A stretch of DNA of 64,000 nucleotides, taken from assembly GCF_003467445.1 (NCBI RefSeq), contig NZ_QSGS01000003.1, positions 124,001-188,000 of the forward strand, given 5' to 3'. A program made the translations under genes and the position numbers. Below, one piece after another: positions 36,165-48,148 of the stretch (position 1 is the first letter of the stretch; the number at the start of each line of letters is the position of its first letter). The notes beneath the pieces were generated by a model that worked only from the letters and a program-made list of their open reading frames with translations, searched no databases and was not told where the DNA came from. This stretch comes from Exiguobacterium sp. AM39-5BH (lineage in GTDB: Bacteria; Bacillota; Bacilli; Exiguobacteriales; Exiguobacteriaceae).

Positions 36165-36205
36165 AAAAAGTCAGCTCGAGCGCATACGCTCAGGCTGACT
36201 TTTTA
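36165..36205 (-). terminator. terminator at the end of the DedA-family gene
   Basis: On the minus strand AAAAAGTCAGC-GAGCG pairs with CGCTC-GCTGACTTTTTT. The stem overlaps the last codons of the gene. Confidence 0.85.
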
Positions 36206-36771
36206 AATAGACGCGGATTAGTGCGGACGTAGCGAATGAGGAAGAACAGTCCGATGATGATGCCGACATACGGAATGAACCCGTGCGTGACTTCTCCGAT
36301 GTGACGCCAGTTGCTACCGAGCATCATCCCAAGTTTGACGAACACGAACGACCAGACGGCGAAGACGACGACAGTCACCGTCAAAAATTTTCGAAACGAC
36401 AAGCGCATAACGCCAGCGCTAACAGCGAACAGTTGACGCCAAATGACGCTCAAACAGACGATCCAAGCCCCGTATTTCTCGAACCACCTTTCGGCCCGAT
36501 GTTGCTTCGCCTCGCTGATTCGGAACGACTGATAGAGGCGAAGGGCCACGGGGCGACCGCCATAGCGACCAATCCAATAGAGGACGATTTGACTGATGAC
36601 GAATGCCGTCCAGGCGAGCAAGAAGACTGATAGGAACGAGGCATCGAGGGATTCGGTCAAGTAGCCTCCGTAGGCAAGGACGAGCTCGTTCGGGATGAGT
36701 TGAATGAAGATGCCGAGTGGAACGCTAAAGACGCCGCAACCGAGTAATAGTTGCTCAAAGAAGTACCACAT
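36190..36771 (-). CDS. DedA/SNARE-associated family membrane protein
   Basis: A 193-residue polytopic protein. It has the DedA pattern: an early segment GIFIQLIPNELVLAYGGYL (the re-entrant loop with acidic residue), GRYGGRPVALRLYQSFRI, and a second motif with the conserved arginine (CLSVIWRQLFAVSAGVMRLSFRKFL). DedA proteins move undecaprenyl phosphate or phosphatidylethanolamine across the membrane; the exact substrate here is unknown. The ATG at 36771 follows AAAGGAGGGAA. The longer open frame to 36879 overlaps the niaR terminator and is rejected. Confidence 0.85.
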   Translation of the reverse strand: MWYFFEQLLLGCGVFSVPLGIFIQLIPNELVLAYGGYLTESLDASFLSVFLLAWTAFVISQIVLYWIGRYGGRPVALRLYQSFRISEAKQHRAERWFEKYGAWIVCLSVIWRQLFAVSAGVMRLSFRKFLTVTVVVFAVWSFVFVKLGMMLGSNWRHIGEVTHGFIPYVGIIIGLFFLIRYVRTNPRLFKKSA

Positions 36772-36845
36772 GTCCGTTCCCTCCTTTCCAAAATTTGTAG
36801 GCATATTGTTCCATCCATCAGTATAACGAACATGAACGGAAAGCA

Positions 36846-36875
36846 AAAGAAAAGATGTCACGTATTTGTGACATC
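36846..36875 (-). terminator. terminator after niaR
   Basis: On the minus strand GATGTCAC-AAATAC-GTGACATC is followed by TTTTCTTTT. It begins right at the niaR stop codon. Confidence 0.82.
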
Positions 36876-37415
36876 TCAATCGAGCTCGGAGACGAGAACG
36901 CCGAGCCGCTCGAGTTCCGAGACGGCGGCATCGATAGCGTCTTCGCTATCGGCCTCGAGCGTGTGGATATGCAAGCCACCCGTCAAATGAGACAGCGGGG
37001 CGGCCTGGTTCGCTTCGACCCGTTCGAGGAAGGCACGGACGTCGCGACGGCTCTTCACCATCAACTGGCCCGTCAACGAACCATAGACCGGGTGATCGAT
37101 GATGACGTCCCGAATTGTGACGCCTTCGTCGACGATGGCGTTCATTTCGGCCTCCATGGCCTCCGCCTCGTGACGACAAACGATTTTACGAGTGTAGGTG
37201 GACGGCGAGGACTCGCCTGGTAGATAGACATAGCCGCGGGCGGTCGCGACGATTTGATGACCTTTCGCTTTCAAGAGCGACAAGTCTTGGACGACGACTT
37301 GTCGGCTGACGGCGACGCGGCGGGCGAGCTCGGAGCCGGTAATCGGCTCGGTACTCTGTTCAATCATTTCCAATAATGTGCGCCGGCGTTCTTCACCGGC
37401 TAAGCGTTTGTTCAT
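36876..37415 (-). CDS. niaR: niacin-responsive NAD biosynthesis repressor NiaR
   Basis: A 179-residue regulator. The N-terminal helix-turn-helix (about 20-65: PITGSELARRVAVSRQVVVQDLSLLKAKG) precedes a 3H domain with conserved histidines at CRHEAEA, IDHPVYG and GGLHIHTLEA, which bind metal and nicotinate. The family (YrxA/NiaR) represses NAD genes when niacin is plentiful. Its start overlaps the nifS stop by 23 bases, with AAGGAGAG upstream. nifS-niaR divergent from nadBCA is the Bacillus arrangement, which supports control of the shared promoter region. Confidence 0.93.
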   Translation of the reverse strand: MNKRLAGEERRRTLLEMIEQSTEPITGSELARRVAVSRQVVVQDLSLLKAKGHQIVATARGYVYLPGESSPSTYTRKIVCRHEAEAMEAEMNAIVDEGVTIRDVIIDHPVYGSLTGQLMVKSRRDVRAFLERVEANQAAPLSHLTGGLHIHTLEADSEDAIDAAVSELERLGVLVSELD

Positions 37416-38523
37416 AAAATCCTACTCTCCTTGCTAAAGTGACGATGGCTTCGGCGAGTGCCGTTGTGTCTTCGACGGTCGTGTCTTCGCCGAAAGAAAT
37501 GCGGACGAGTCCGTGACAGGCGCTCGTCTCATAGCCGAGCGACTCGAGCATCCGGTTCGGTCCGTTCTGGCCGGCCCGACAGGCCGACCCTGCCGAAACT
37601 TGGAACCCGAGCCCGTCGAGTTCGGTCATCCACCATTGCCCGTCCCGCTGTTTCGAGACGAACGAGAAGATGGCGGGGCTCTGCTGGTCGAACTCGAGCC
37701 AATCCACGTAAGACGATGTCTTCTCTTTCAAGATAGCACGAAACGCCAAGAAATTTCTTTCATGACGTGTCCGTTGCTCGTGACGGTCGGTGAACGCTTT
37801 GACGAAAGCGCAGATGCCGGGCACGTCGATGGTGCCGGGACGGATCCCGTATTGATGGTGTCCCGGATAATAGGGCGGTGGCAACAGCCGTTCCATATAG
37901 AGGCCGCCGACGCCTTTCGGGCCCCCGACTTTATGGGCGCTGAACGAATAGGCGTCAATCCCGTCGACGGAGACCGGGATCTTGCCGAGCGCCTGGACGC
38001 CGTCGACGTGGAACAACACTTTCTTATATTTCAATTGGCAGAGGATGTTGTGGAGCGGTAGCGTCCAGCCGGTGTCCGAGTTGACGTGTTGAAACGTGAC
38101 GAGCCCGATGTCACGGTCGAGCAGATGCGTGAACGTCTCGTGGTCGAACCGTCCTTCCTTCAGCTTCAAGCGGTGGACGGTGAGCCCTTCTGCTTCCCAC
38201 TCGTCAAGCAGAAGCGCGACCGAGTCGTGCTCTTGCCACGACGTGATGACTTCACTGCCTTTCATGCGCTTCCGGAGACTCGTGAGGGCGATGTAGTTGC
38301 TCTCGGAGCCGCTTCCGGTGAAGAGGAGCTTGCCGCGGAGCATGTCGAGCCCGAGCGCCTGCTTCAACAACCGTCGGGATTCGGTCAAGTAATCTTCCGC
38401 CATATAGCCGTGCGTGTGGAGGGAAGACGGGTTACCGTATACGCTTCGTGCCATGGCCACGTAATGGTCGAGAGCGGATTTTGTCATCGGGTGCGTCGCC
38501 GCATAATCAAAGTAACGGTTCAT
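37393..38523 (-). CDS. nifS: cysteine desulfurase of the NAD operon (NifS-like)
   Basis: A 376-residue PLP enzyme that releases sulfur from cysteine; the NAD-operon type is thought to supply the Fe-S cluster of quinolinate synthase NadA. Motifs: YFDYAATHPM, FTGSGSESNYIAL, VDGVQALGKIPV, the PLP lysine in SFSAHKVGGPKGVG, RPGTIDVPGICAF and the active cysteine in SAGSACRAGQ. The ATG at 38523 follows AAGGGGAA; an in-frame ATG at 38544 is rejected because the ribosome site lies between them. Divergent from nadB. Confidence 0.92.
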   Translation of the reverse strand: MNRYFDYAATHPMTKSALDHYVAMARSVYGNPSSLHTHGYMAEDYLTESRRLLKQALGLDMLRGKLLFTGSGSESNYIALTSLRKRMKGSEVITSWQEHDSVALLLDEWEAEGLTVHRLKLKEGRFDHETFTHLLDRDIGLVTFQHVNSDTGWTLPLHNILCQLKYKKVLFHVDGVQALGKIPVSVDGIDAYSFSAHKVGGPKGVGGLYMERLLPPPYYPGHHQYGIRPGTIDVPGICAFVKAFTDRHEQRTRHERNFLAFRAILKEKTSSYVDWLEFDQQSPAIFSFVSKQRDGQWWMTELDGLGFQVSAGSACRAGQNGPNRMLESLGYETSACHGLVRISFGEDTTVEDTTALAEAIVTLARRVGFYEQTLSR

Positions 38524-38618
38524 CGTAAGTTCCCCTTTTCTCATGTTGTCTTCTTCACAAAATTATGCGAAACTAGTTTACAAGTCAACATTACATATGA
38601 AAAACAGGTGATATACAG
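38524..38618. promoter_or_regulatory. divergent nifS / nadB control region with candidate NiaR operator
   Basis: A 95-base spacer between divergent NAD genes. A perfect 10-bp palindrome AAACTAGTTT lies at 38570-38579. On the minus strand TTGACT is followed 15-17 bases later by CATAATTTT, a possible nifS promoter with the palindrome in its spacer. Operator identity is inferred from gene context; I could not match it to a NiaR consensus. Confidence 0.45.
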
Positions 38619-40051
38619 ATGTCTTTACAGTTTGAACGGGTCGATGTGTTGATCGTTGGGGCTGGCTTGGCCGCCGTGACGGTGGCACTCCATTTGCCTC
38701 ATTCATTGAACGTCCTTGTCGTCTCTAAGCATGAAGTGACAAGCGCGAACTCAGATTTGGCCCAAGGCGGGATCGCGAGCTCGTATTTGGAGCGTCGAGT
38801 GTCGACCATGAGCGGGATACGCTCGTCGCCTCGAAACTCGCAGCCGTGCCCGACCGTGTCTATACACTCGTCGAAGAAGGACGGAGCGCGATCCGCGATT
38901 TGGAGCGCTTCGGTGTCGTCTTCGATCGGGAGGGTGCTGAGTACGCCGTCGGACGTGAAGGGGCGCATGGCATGAATCGAATCTTTCACGTCGGCGGGGA
39001 CGAGACCGGACGGCACGTCATGGCGACGCTTCGTCGTCAATTGCCGGATAACGTGACCGTCATGGAACACGTATTGATCGATTCGTTGGTGAAGACCGAC
39101 GGCCGCGTGACCGGGGCGACCGGATTCAACGGAGAGACACGTCTTCACGTCCAGGCCGGAGCCGTCGTCCTCGCGACCGGGGGAATCGGTGGACTCATCG
39201 ATTGGACGTCGAACTGTCGCTCGGTCACGGGGGACGGGCTCGTCTTGGCGGATGAGATCGGAGCGAGACTCACGAACTTGTCTCGTATCCAATTCCACCC
39301 GACGTTACTCGCGGTCGATTCGCCCCACCTCGTCACGGAAGCGTTAAGAGGAGCAGGCGCGACGCTCGTCGATGCGTCAGGACGTCACGTGATGGCCCAC
39401 CATCCGCTCGGAAGCCTCGCCCCTAGGGACGAGGTCGCTCGGTCACTCACGCGTCATGACGGCACCGTCTACTTGGATACGAGTCGCGTCGAGCGAATTG
39501 ATGAACGGTTCCCGAAACTCGTCGAGACGTGCCGGATGTATGGGCTCGACTCGACGCGAATCCCAGTGCGGCCCGGGCTACATTTTCATATGGGCGGTGT
39601 GGACGTCGACGTAGACGGGCGGACGACCGTCGCTGGGTTATATGCGGTTGGTGAGGTCGCCGATTCGGGCGTCCACGGGAAAAATCGACTGGCGTCAAAT
39701 TCGTTACTCGAATGCTGGGTGTTCGGGAAGCGGGTAGCGGCAGCGGTGACGGTGGAGGAGAAGCCGTTCACGGTGAACGAGACGACCGTATATGAGGTTT
39801 CGGATGATCTGTTCAGACGCTATCGGCAACAGATTGGGGAATGGTTGACAATCTCGCCTCAGATTGGCGAAATCGTAAGTTTCTTAGAAAATACCCAACA
39901 ACTGGCACAGACGAAACACGTGTCAAGACAATTAAGTGAACAGACGTTGAGTCTGAAAGCGGCACGCCTGTTGGCCAGTGCCGTCATAAGAACGGAGGAT
40001 TCAGATGAACAAAATCGCCTTGCGCGAACAGCTGACAGCATTTCTACATGA
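38619..40051 (+). CDS. nadB: L-aspartate oxidase (frame interrupted near the 5' end)
   Basis: NadB is a FAD enzyme making iminoaspartate for NAD synthesis. The first frame gives the FAD fingerprint VDVLIVGAGLAAVTVALHLP and SDLAQGGIASS. The frame then breaks at about 38789-38793; the next frame reads SSVDHERDTLVASKLAAVPD, then GVVFDREG, ATGGIGGL, FHPT, the HFHMGGVDVDVDGRT motif, GEVADSGVHGKNRLASNSLLE and a truncated helical tail. One missing base restores about 477 residues. It overlaps nadC by 47 bases. AGGTGA precedes the ATG. Confidence 0.92.
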
Positions 40052-40872
40052 GGACATCGGCTTTGGTGATATATCGAGTGGATTAATTGATCAGCGCGAG
40101 ACATCATTCGCCATCATCACCGCCAAAATGGATGGGGTGTTCTGTGGCATGGACGTCGTCCTGGAGCTGGCCCAGATGCAACGGCTTGTCGTCGAGTCAT
40201 GCCTATCGGATGGTGCGGTCGTGAAGACCGGAGACACGTTGTTCATCTTGAACGGGAAGACACGGACGCTTCTCGAGACGGAGCGTGTGCTATTGAACCT
40301 CGTCCAACATTTGAGCGGGATCGCCACGATGACACGGCGCTGCGTCGAACGACTCGCCGACCCGACGATCGCCGTCACCGATACGCGTAAGACGACACCA
40401 GGACTTCGCATGCTCGAGAAGCATGCCGTCCGTTCGGGTGGTGGGAAGAACCACCGGCTCCGGCTCGACGATGCCGTCATGATCAAAGACAATCACATCA
40501 CGCACTCGGTGGGATCACGAACGCGGTCGAGCGGGCCCGAGCATTGACAGGACACACGACACCGGTCGAAGTCGAGGTCGAGACGCTCGAACAGTTGCAT
40601 GAGGCAATCAAGGCGAACGCCGACATCATCATGTTCGATAACCGGACGCCAGAAGAACTGAAGGCGTGGCGCGCGCTCGTCCCAAGTCATATCAAGACGG
40701 AGGCGTCAGGCGGCATCACCGTTGAGACAATCGCCACGTACCGCGTACGGGCGTCGACGTCATCTCAATCGGACAGTTGACCCATTCGGTGACGGCGCTC
40801 GATTGTAGTCTAAATCTCGTAGGAGGAATCAAACATGCAGTTACTCGGAACGATGCCAGCGTCATACGCTGA
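40005..40872 (+). CDS. nadC: nicotinate-nucleotide pyrophosphorylase (frame interrupted twice)
   Basis: NadC (quinolinate phosphoribosyltransferase) makes nicotinate mononucleotide. The start [22 protein letters not shown], then [57 protein letters not shown] are in frame. After that two one-base losses occur: at about 40500-40503 (repaired frame [37 protein letters not shown]) and about 40745-40749 (repaired frame [19 protein letters not shown]). The corrected frame would end at TGA 40870-40872, about 289 residues, overlapping nadA by 38 bases. The exact end is less certain than the identity. Confidence 0.88.
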
Positions 40873-41914
40873 CTTGACGATTGAACAGATGGAACAACGG
40901 ATCGAGGCCATCAAGGCACGGCTTGGCAGCCGTTTATTTTTACCGGCCCACCACTATCAAAAGGACGAGGTCGTCCAGTTCGCGGATGCGACCGGAGATT
41001 CGCTCCAACTCGCACGGCTCGCCGAACAGATGAGCGAGGCCGAGTTCATCGTCTTTTGCGGTGTTCACTTCATGGCCGAGACGGCCGACATGTTGACGCG
41101 TGACAACCAGCTTGTCATTTTGCCGGATATGCGGGCCGGGTGTTCGATGGCCGATATGGCTGATATCGATCAAACAGAAATCGCATGGGAAGAATTGACG
41201 GACACGTTCGGTGACAGTATCATCCCGATCACGTACGTCAACTCGACGGCGGCCATCAAGGCGTTTGTCGGAAGAAATGGCGGGGCGACGGTCACGTCGT
41301 CGAACGCCCATGACATCGTGCGCTGGGCACTCGAGGCAGGCGAACGGATCTTGTTCTTGCCGGACCAGCATCTCGGACGCAATACGGCGTATGACTTGGG
41401 CGTGCCGCTCGAGGCGATGGCCGTCTGGGACCCGCTCCGGGAACGCCTCGTCTATGAAGGCGACATCGAGGACATCCGCGTCATTCTTTGGAAAGGGCAC
41501 TGCTCGGTCCATGAGAAGTTCAACGTCGCCCAAATCGAGGCGTTACGGAAGAACGACCCGGAGCGACGCATCATCGTCCATCCCGAGTGCACGTTCGATG
41601 TCGTGCAGGCGGCGGATGAGGCCGGGTCGACATCATATATCATCGATCAAATCGAGGCGAGCGCGCCAGGGACGAAGTGGGCCGTCGGCACCGAGATGAA
41701 CTTGGTCAACCGTCTTGCGGCAACGCACCCCGAGCTCGACATCAATTCGCTCAACCCGTACATGTGTCCATGCTTGACGATGAACCGCATTGATTTGCCG
41801 CATCTGCTCTGGGCACTCGAGTCGCTCGAGACGGATCCGGTCAATATCATCCGCGTCGATCAAGAGACGACAAAGTGGGCGACACTCGCCCTAGAACGGA
41901 TGCTCGCACGCTAA
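40835..41914 (+). CDS. nadA: quinolinate synthase A
   Basis: NadA is a [4Fe-4S] enzyme that condenses iminoaspartate (from NadB) with dihydroxyacetone phosphate. The 359-residue protein has [35 protein letters not shown], the cluster and active-site cysteines in [18 protein letters not shown] and [11 protein letters not shown], and [24 protein letters not shown] precedes the ATG. Third gene of nadBCA, closed by a terminator. Confidence 0.96.
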   Translation: MQLLGTMPASYADLTIEQMEQRIEAIKARLGSRLFLPAHHYQKDEVVQFADATGDSLQLARLAEQMSEAEFIVFCGVHFMAETADMLTRDNQLVILPDMRAGCSMADMADIDQTEIAWEELTDTFGDSIIPITYVNSTAAIKAFVGRNGGATVTSSNAHDIVRWALEAGERILFLPDQHLGRNTAYDLGVPLEAMAVWDPLRERLVYEGDIEDIRVILWKGHCSVHEKFNVAQIEALRKNDPERRIIVHPECTFDVVQAADEAGSTSYIIDQIEASAPGTKWAVGTEMNLVNRLAATHPELDINSLNPYMCPCLTMNRIDLPHLLWALESLETDPVNIIRVDQETTKWATLALERMLAR

Positions 41915-41941
41915 GGACAGGCAATCGCCCGTCCTTTTTTC
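41914..41941 (+). terminator. intrinsic terminator after nadA
   Basis: AAGGACaGGC and GCCcGTCCTT pair around AATC, followed by T6. Confidence 0.88.
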
Positions 41942-41954
41942 GTGGCGACGGTTA

Positions 41955-41963
41955 TGGTACAAT
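41955..41963 (+). promoter_or_regulatory. extended -10 promoter for ruvA
   Basis: TGGTACAAT is a TG-N-TACAAT extended -10, about 35 bases before the ruvA start. The -35 region falls in the T tract of the nadA terminator. Confidence 0.55.
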
Positions 41964-41997
41964 GAATGCAGTTTTCCCATGAAGAGGAGATATGACT

Positions 41998-42585
41998 GTG
42001 ATTGAATTTGTAAAAGGCTCCGTCGCTTATGTGTGCGCGGAATATATAACGTTGGATGTTTCGGGCGTCGGCTACAAAGTACATGTGCCTAACCCGTTTT
42101 TTTATCGTGAACAAGACGAACATGTAATCGTATTTACGCACCATTACGTGCGTGAAGATCAGCAGACGCTGTACGGTTTCCGCTCACGCCGGGAACGCGA
42201 ACTGTTCAACAAATTGCTCGGTGTCAACGGCATCGGACCGAAAGGCGCGCTTGCCATCGTCGCCTCGGGCGATATGGACGCGCTCATCGACGCCATCGAG
42301 ACTGAGAACGAGAAGTATTTGACGAAGTTCCCAGGTGTCGGCAAGAAGACGGCGAAACAGATGGCGCTCGACTTGAAAGGCAAGTTGTCTGAACTCGCCC
42401 CGGATTATGTACCGAACACCGGACTGTTCGCCCAAGGCGCGTCCGAACTCGACGAGGCGTGCGAAGCGCTCGTCGCGCTCGGTTACTCAGAGCGTGAGAT
42501 CACCCGTGTCCGCAAAGAACTGAATTCAGAAATATTGACGACGGACGCTTACATAAAGCGCGCCCTGCAATTGCTATTGAAATAA
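41998..42585 (+). CDS. ruvA: Holliday junction branch migration protein RuvA
   Basis: RuvA binds four-way junctions as a tetramer and loads RuvB. The OB-fold start [20 protein letters not shown], the two helix-hairpin-helix motifs ([16 protein letters not shown] and [20 protein letters not shown]) and the C-terminal UBA-like domain ([16 protein letters not shown]) are present. GTG at 41998 is preferred to ATG at 41992 because AGAGGAGA ends one base before the ATG but 7 before the GTG, and homologues begin at this valine/methionine. 195 residues. Confidence 0.95.
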   Translation: MIEFVKGSVAYVCAEYITLDVSGVGYKVHVPNPFFYREQDEHVIVFTHHYVREDQQTLYGFRSRRERELFNKLLGVNGIGPKGALAIVASGDMDALIDAIETENEKYLTKFPGVGKKTAKQMALDLKGKLSELAPDYVPNTGLFAQGASELDEACEALVALGYSEREITRVRKELNSEILTTDAYIKRALQLLLK

Positions 42586-42595
42586 GGAGGAGACC

Positions 42596-43591
42596 ATGGA
42601 CGAACGATTGTTGTCACAATCCCATCAACAATATGAAGACTCAGAAGAGTGGAGCTTGCGTCCGCAAAAGTTCGAGCAATATATCGGGCAGGAGAAGGCG
42701 AAAAGTAACTTATCGGTCTTCATCCAAGCCGCGAAGCTCCGCAGCGAAACACTCGACCACGTCCTCCTCTACGGTCCCCCGGGACTCGGAAAGACGACGC
42801 TCGCCCAAATCATCGCCAACGAGATGGGTGTCGGCATCAAGACGACGGCCGGCCCGGCCATTGAACGTCCGGGTGACCTCGCTGCAATCTTGTCGACGCT
42901 CGAACCGGGCGACGTCCTGTTCATCGATGAGATTCATCGTTTGAGCCGCACGATCGAAGAGATCCTCTATCCGGCGATGGAGGATTACTGTCTCGACATC
43001 GTCTACGGACAAGGTGAGATGGCACGGAGCGTCCGCATCGATTTGCCGCCGTTCACGCTCGTCGGCGCGACGACGCGGGCCGGCATGCTATCGGCCCCGC
43101 TCCGTGACCGCTTCGGTGTGACGCTCAAGCTCGAGTACTATGAGACGCATGAGCTCGCTGCCATCGTCAGCCGGACAGCCCAACTGTTCCGCCTGTCCAT
43201 CTCACCAGAGGCGAGCGGCGCCATCGCAAAACGTTCCCGTGGCACGCCGCGAATCGCCAACCGGCTATTGCGCCGTGTTCGTGACTTCGCTCAAGTGGCA
43301 GGGACGAAAGAAATCGATCCGGCCATGGCTTCGAGCGCGCTCGACCGACTGCACGTCGATGCCCTTGGGCTCGATGAAGTCGACCATCGGCTGTTACGGG
43401 CGATGGTCGAACGGTTCGGCGGTGGACCGGTCGGACTCGAGACGCTCGCCGCGACGATTGGGGAGGATGCCCAAACGATCGAGGACGTGTATGAGCCGTA
43501 CTTGTTGCAACAAGGTTTTCTGCAACGGACGCCGCGCGGCCGGATGATCACCCAGTACGCAAAGACGCATTTTGGCTATGAAGAGGAGTAA
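42596..43591 (+). CDS. ruvB: Holliday junction branch migration ATPase RuvB
   Basis: The hexameric AAA+ motor of the RuvABC resolvasome. The 331-residue protein has [17 protein letters not shown], Walker [19 protein letters not shown], Walker [16 protein letters not shown], sensor 1 [18 protein letters not shown], the sensor 2 [20 protein letters not shown] and the winged-helix end. TAAGGAGGAGACC precedes the ATG. Ten bases after ruvA; queA follows closely. Confidence 0.97.
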   Translation: MDERLLSQSHQQYEDSEEWSLRPQKFEQYIGQEKAKSNLSVFIQAAKLRSETLDHVLLYGPPGLGKTTLAQIIANEMGVGIKTTAGPAIERPGDLAAILSTLEPGDVLFIDEIHRLSRTIEEILYPAMEDYCLDIVYGQGEMARSVRIDLPPFTLVGATTRAGMLSAPLRDRFGVTLKLEYYETHELAAIVSRTAQLFRLSISPEASGAIAKRSRGTPRIANRLLRRVRDFAQVAGTKEIDPAMASSALDRLHVDALGLDEVDHRLLRAMVERFGGGPVGLETLAATIGEDAQTIEDVYEPYLLQQGFLQRTPRGRMITQYAKTHFGYEEE

Positions 43592-43595
43592 CGAT

Positions 43596-45796
<2,201 letters not shown>

Positions 45797-45816
45797 ATTG
45801 TTCTGACAGCGATTAT

Positions 45817-45845
45817 GTGACAACGTTTCAGTTTCACGGTATAAT
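45817..45845 (+). promoter_or_regulatory. sigma-A-type promoter for yajC
   Basis: GTGACA (45817-45822), a 17-base spacer and a perfect TATAAT (45840-45845), about 36 bases before the start codon. Confidence 0.82.
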
Positions 45846-45880
45846 GAACCTGATATTGAAGGAAAGGGTGAATTTTACGC

Positions 45881-46159
45881 ATGGAAACTCTCGTAGCACT
45901 ATTACCGATGATCCTTATTTTCGTCGTGTTCTACTTCTTGTTGATTCGTCCGCAGACGAAACGTCAGAAGGAAGTACAATCGATGCAAAACGCGCTTGAG
46001 CGTGGGGATCACGTCGTAACAATCGGCGGCCTTCACGGCGTCGTCCACCAAATCGAAGACACACAAGTCACATTGAAATGTGACCAGTCGCTCCTCAAAT
46101 TCAATCGCAGTGCGATTGCTGAAGTGACGAAAAAAGGCAACTCGTCATTCGCCGAGTAA
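45881..46159 (+). CDS. yajC: preprotein translocase accessory subunit YajC
   Basis: A 92-residue bitopic protein: N-terminal membrane segment LVALLPMILIFVVFYFLLI, then RPQTKRQKEVQSMQNALERGDHVVTIGGLHG, the diagnostic YajC signature. YajC associates with SecDF-YidC. Here secD and secF lie 3 kb downstream, with a chemoreceptor and a ZIP gene between them, so the usual adjacency is interrupted. Confidence 0.95.
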   Translation: METLVALLPMILIFVVFYFLLIRPQTKRQKEVQSMQNALERGDHVVTIGGLHGVVHQIEDTQVTLKCDQSLLKFNRSAIAEVTKKGNSSFAE

Positions 46160-46166
46160 CCAAACA

Positions 46167-46199
46167 ACGCTTGACCATCACTGGTCAGGCGTATTTTTG
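46167..46199 (+). terminator. intrinsic terminator after yajC
   Basis: ACGC-TGACC pairs with GGTCA-GCGT around ATCACT, followed by T5. Confidence 0.82.
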
Positions 46200-46347
46200 T
46201 GTCTAGAGATGAATGAAATCGTTCTATTTTTGTCAAACTGTGTCAATCCTACGAATCATCCACCTGTTTTCTAAAAATCAAATTGATTAGTGAAAACGTT
46301 TGCATTATCGTCAAGTTGAGAAGAATTGGAAAGAAGGAGAAGAAGAC

Positions 46348-48108
46348 ATGGATGTGAAACGATTGCTACGCCCACTCAAAAAATGGAAGGTACGACGTCG
46401 CCCTGACCGCGTGAAAGGACGCTCGTCGATGCGCCGTAAGATGGCGATGGCGCTCGTGCCGACACTGATCGCTTTATTGATCGTCGGTGCGCTCGGCTCG
46501 TATCAATTACAGAACGCGACGTCAGAGTATGACCGCGTCTTGAACGAGCGGCTCCAAGATATGCTCGTCGCCGAAGATTTGGCGTTGACCGTGACCGATG
46601 CCGAGCGTTATTTGAACTACTACCTGCTCGTCTCGAACCCGAAAACGTTGATTAGCCTTGAGGCTTCCCAAACGAAACGGGACGAATTGATGAATACGCT
46701 CCAACAGTCGACAGAAGATCCGAAAGTGCTCGCCTGGCTTGATGATCTCGAGAAGTTCAATCAACATCTCGACACGGAGATGGCGCGCGTCATCGACCTC
46801 CGTCAACAACAAGACGAGATCGGATACAAGACGGTGCTCAATACGAGTGTGACACCGACGACGGATCGTGTCCGAATGACGGTGACCGACCTCGTCACGT
46901 ATCAAGGCGAAGCGCTCGCCGCTGAGTCGGAAGCGGTCCAGGCGAGTGCCGGGCAATCGATCATCTGGATGATCGTCATCAGCATCATCGGCGTCGCTGT
47001 CGGTCTACTTTCACTAGTAGCCCTCCAAAAGCTGTTCTTGAAGCCGATCAATCGACTCGTCAGCGAAGCGCGCGTCGTTGCCGAGGGAGACTTGACCGGA
47101 GACGATATCGAGGTCGGTTCAAACGATGAGCTCGGTGACCTTGTCACGGCGTTCAACGATATGAAACGGAACCTCGTCGGCCTGATTCGCCAAGTCGGTG
47201 CAGCCTCGGATAAAGTGACGGCCTATTCGGAAGAGCTGTACGCCAGTACGGACCATGTCGCCACGACGACGCAAGGTGTAGCCGGTCTATTCGAACAGAT
47301 GAACCTTGCCGCCCAAGTGTCGGCGAAACGGGCCGAAGAAGGGACGTCCGGCGTCAATCAAGCCGTCGTCGGCTTGAACCAAATCGCCGCTGCCTCGCAA
47401 GGCGTGAACGAACAGACGATTCATACACTCGAAGCGGCGAGTGGGGGACTGGAGACAATTCAGTTGGCCGAGCAGCAGATGCGGGAGATTCAACAAGCGA
47501 ACGACTTGACGCAACAGATGGTCGAGCGCTTATCGAATCAATCGCTCGAGATCGAGAAAATCACGCGTTCGATCACCGCCATCACGGAACAGACGAACCT
47601 GCTAGCCCTAAACGCCGCGATTGAAGCGGCCCGGGCCGGTGAACACGGGAAAGGGTTTGCCGTCGTCGCGGCCGAGGTCCGAAAACTCGCCGAAGAGTCG
47701 AAACAGTCGGCCAAACAGATTCAAGCGGTCGTCGCCGACATTCAGCGCGACACGTCGGAAGTCGAAGCGGCGTTCGACGTCACAAGCCAGCATGTGACGA
47801 GCGGCGTGACCCAAATGGGAGAAGTCGCCGGTGCGTTCCGTGAGATCGTCTCTGTCATTCAAGAGACGTCTCGTCAAATGAGTGAGATCGCGGCGGCGAC
47901 GGAAGAAGTGAGCGCGAACACGACCGAGGTAGCGGTCTCGGTCGAGGATATGTCGACGAATGCCGTGTCGACGCAACGAAGCGTGGAAGAAGCAGGCGCG
48001 AACGTCGAAGAACAACTCGCCGCCATTCAAGAAATCAACGGCATCGCCGAGACGATGAGCCATATGTCCGTCGAGTTGAAAGATCTTGTTCATTTATTCA
48101 AGGCATGA
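46348..48108 (+). CDS. methyl-accepting chemotaxis protein
   Basis: A 586-residue transmembrane chemoreceptor. A basic cytosolic start (about 1-30) leads into membrane segment 1 (about 33-52), an extracellular four-helix-bundle sensor (about 53-210, no Cache fold seen), membrane segment 2 ([22 protein letters not shown]), a HAMP domain ([25 protein letters not shown]) and the signalling domain with the hairpin tip [38 protein letters not shown]. It lacks a CheR-tethering pentapeptide. AAGGAGAA precedes the ATG at 46348. Ligand unknown. Confidence 0.92.
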   Translation: MDVKRLLRPLKKWKVRRRPDRVKGRSSMRRKMAMALVPTLIALLIVGALGSYQLQNATSEYDRVLNERLQDMLVAEDLALTVTDAERYLNYYLLVSNPKTLISLEASQTKRDELMNTLQQSTEDPKVLAWLDDLEKFNQHLDTEMARVIDLRQQQDEIGYKTVLNTSVTPTTDRVRMTVTDLVTYQGEALAAESEAVQASAGQSIIWMIVISIIGVAVGLLSLVALQKLFLKPINRLVSEARVVAEGDLTGDDIEVGSNDELGDLVTAFNDMKRNLVGLIRQVGAASDKVTAYSEELYASTDHVATTTQGVAGLFEQMNLAAQVSAKRAEEGTSGVNQAVVGLNQIAAASQGVNEQTIHTLEAASGGLETIQLAEQQMREIQQANDLTQQMVERLSNQSLEIEKITRSITAITEQTNLLALNAAIEAARAGEHGKGFAVVAAEVRKLAEESKQSAKQIQAVVADIQRDTSEVEAAFDVTSQHVTSGVTQMGEVAGAFREIVSVIQETSRQMSEIAAATEEVSANTTEVAVSVEDMSTNAVSTQRSVEEAGANVEEQLAAIQEINGIAETMSHMSVELKDLVHLFKA

Positions 48109-48145
48109 AAACAGCGTCTCCTCGACAATCGGGGAGACGCTGTTT
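48109..48145. terminator. terminator between the chemoreceptor and ZIP genes
   Basis: AACAGCGTCTCC and GGGAGACGCTGTT pair around a 9-10 base loop, between convergent genes; likely works in both directions. Confidence 0.85.
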
Positions 48146-48148
48146 CGG

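Noticed and set aside
36772..36879. Extended N-terminus of the DedA-family protein
   Set aside because: It runs through the niaR terminator hairpin; the ATG at 36771 has a proper ribosome site.
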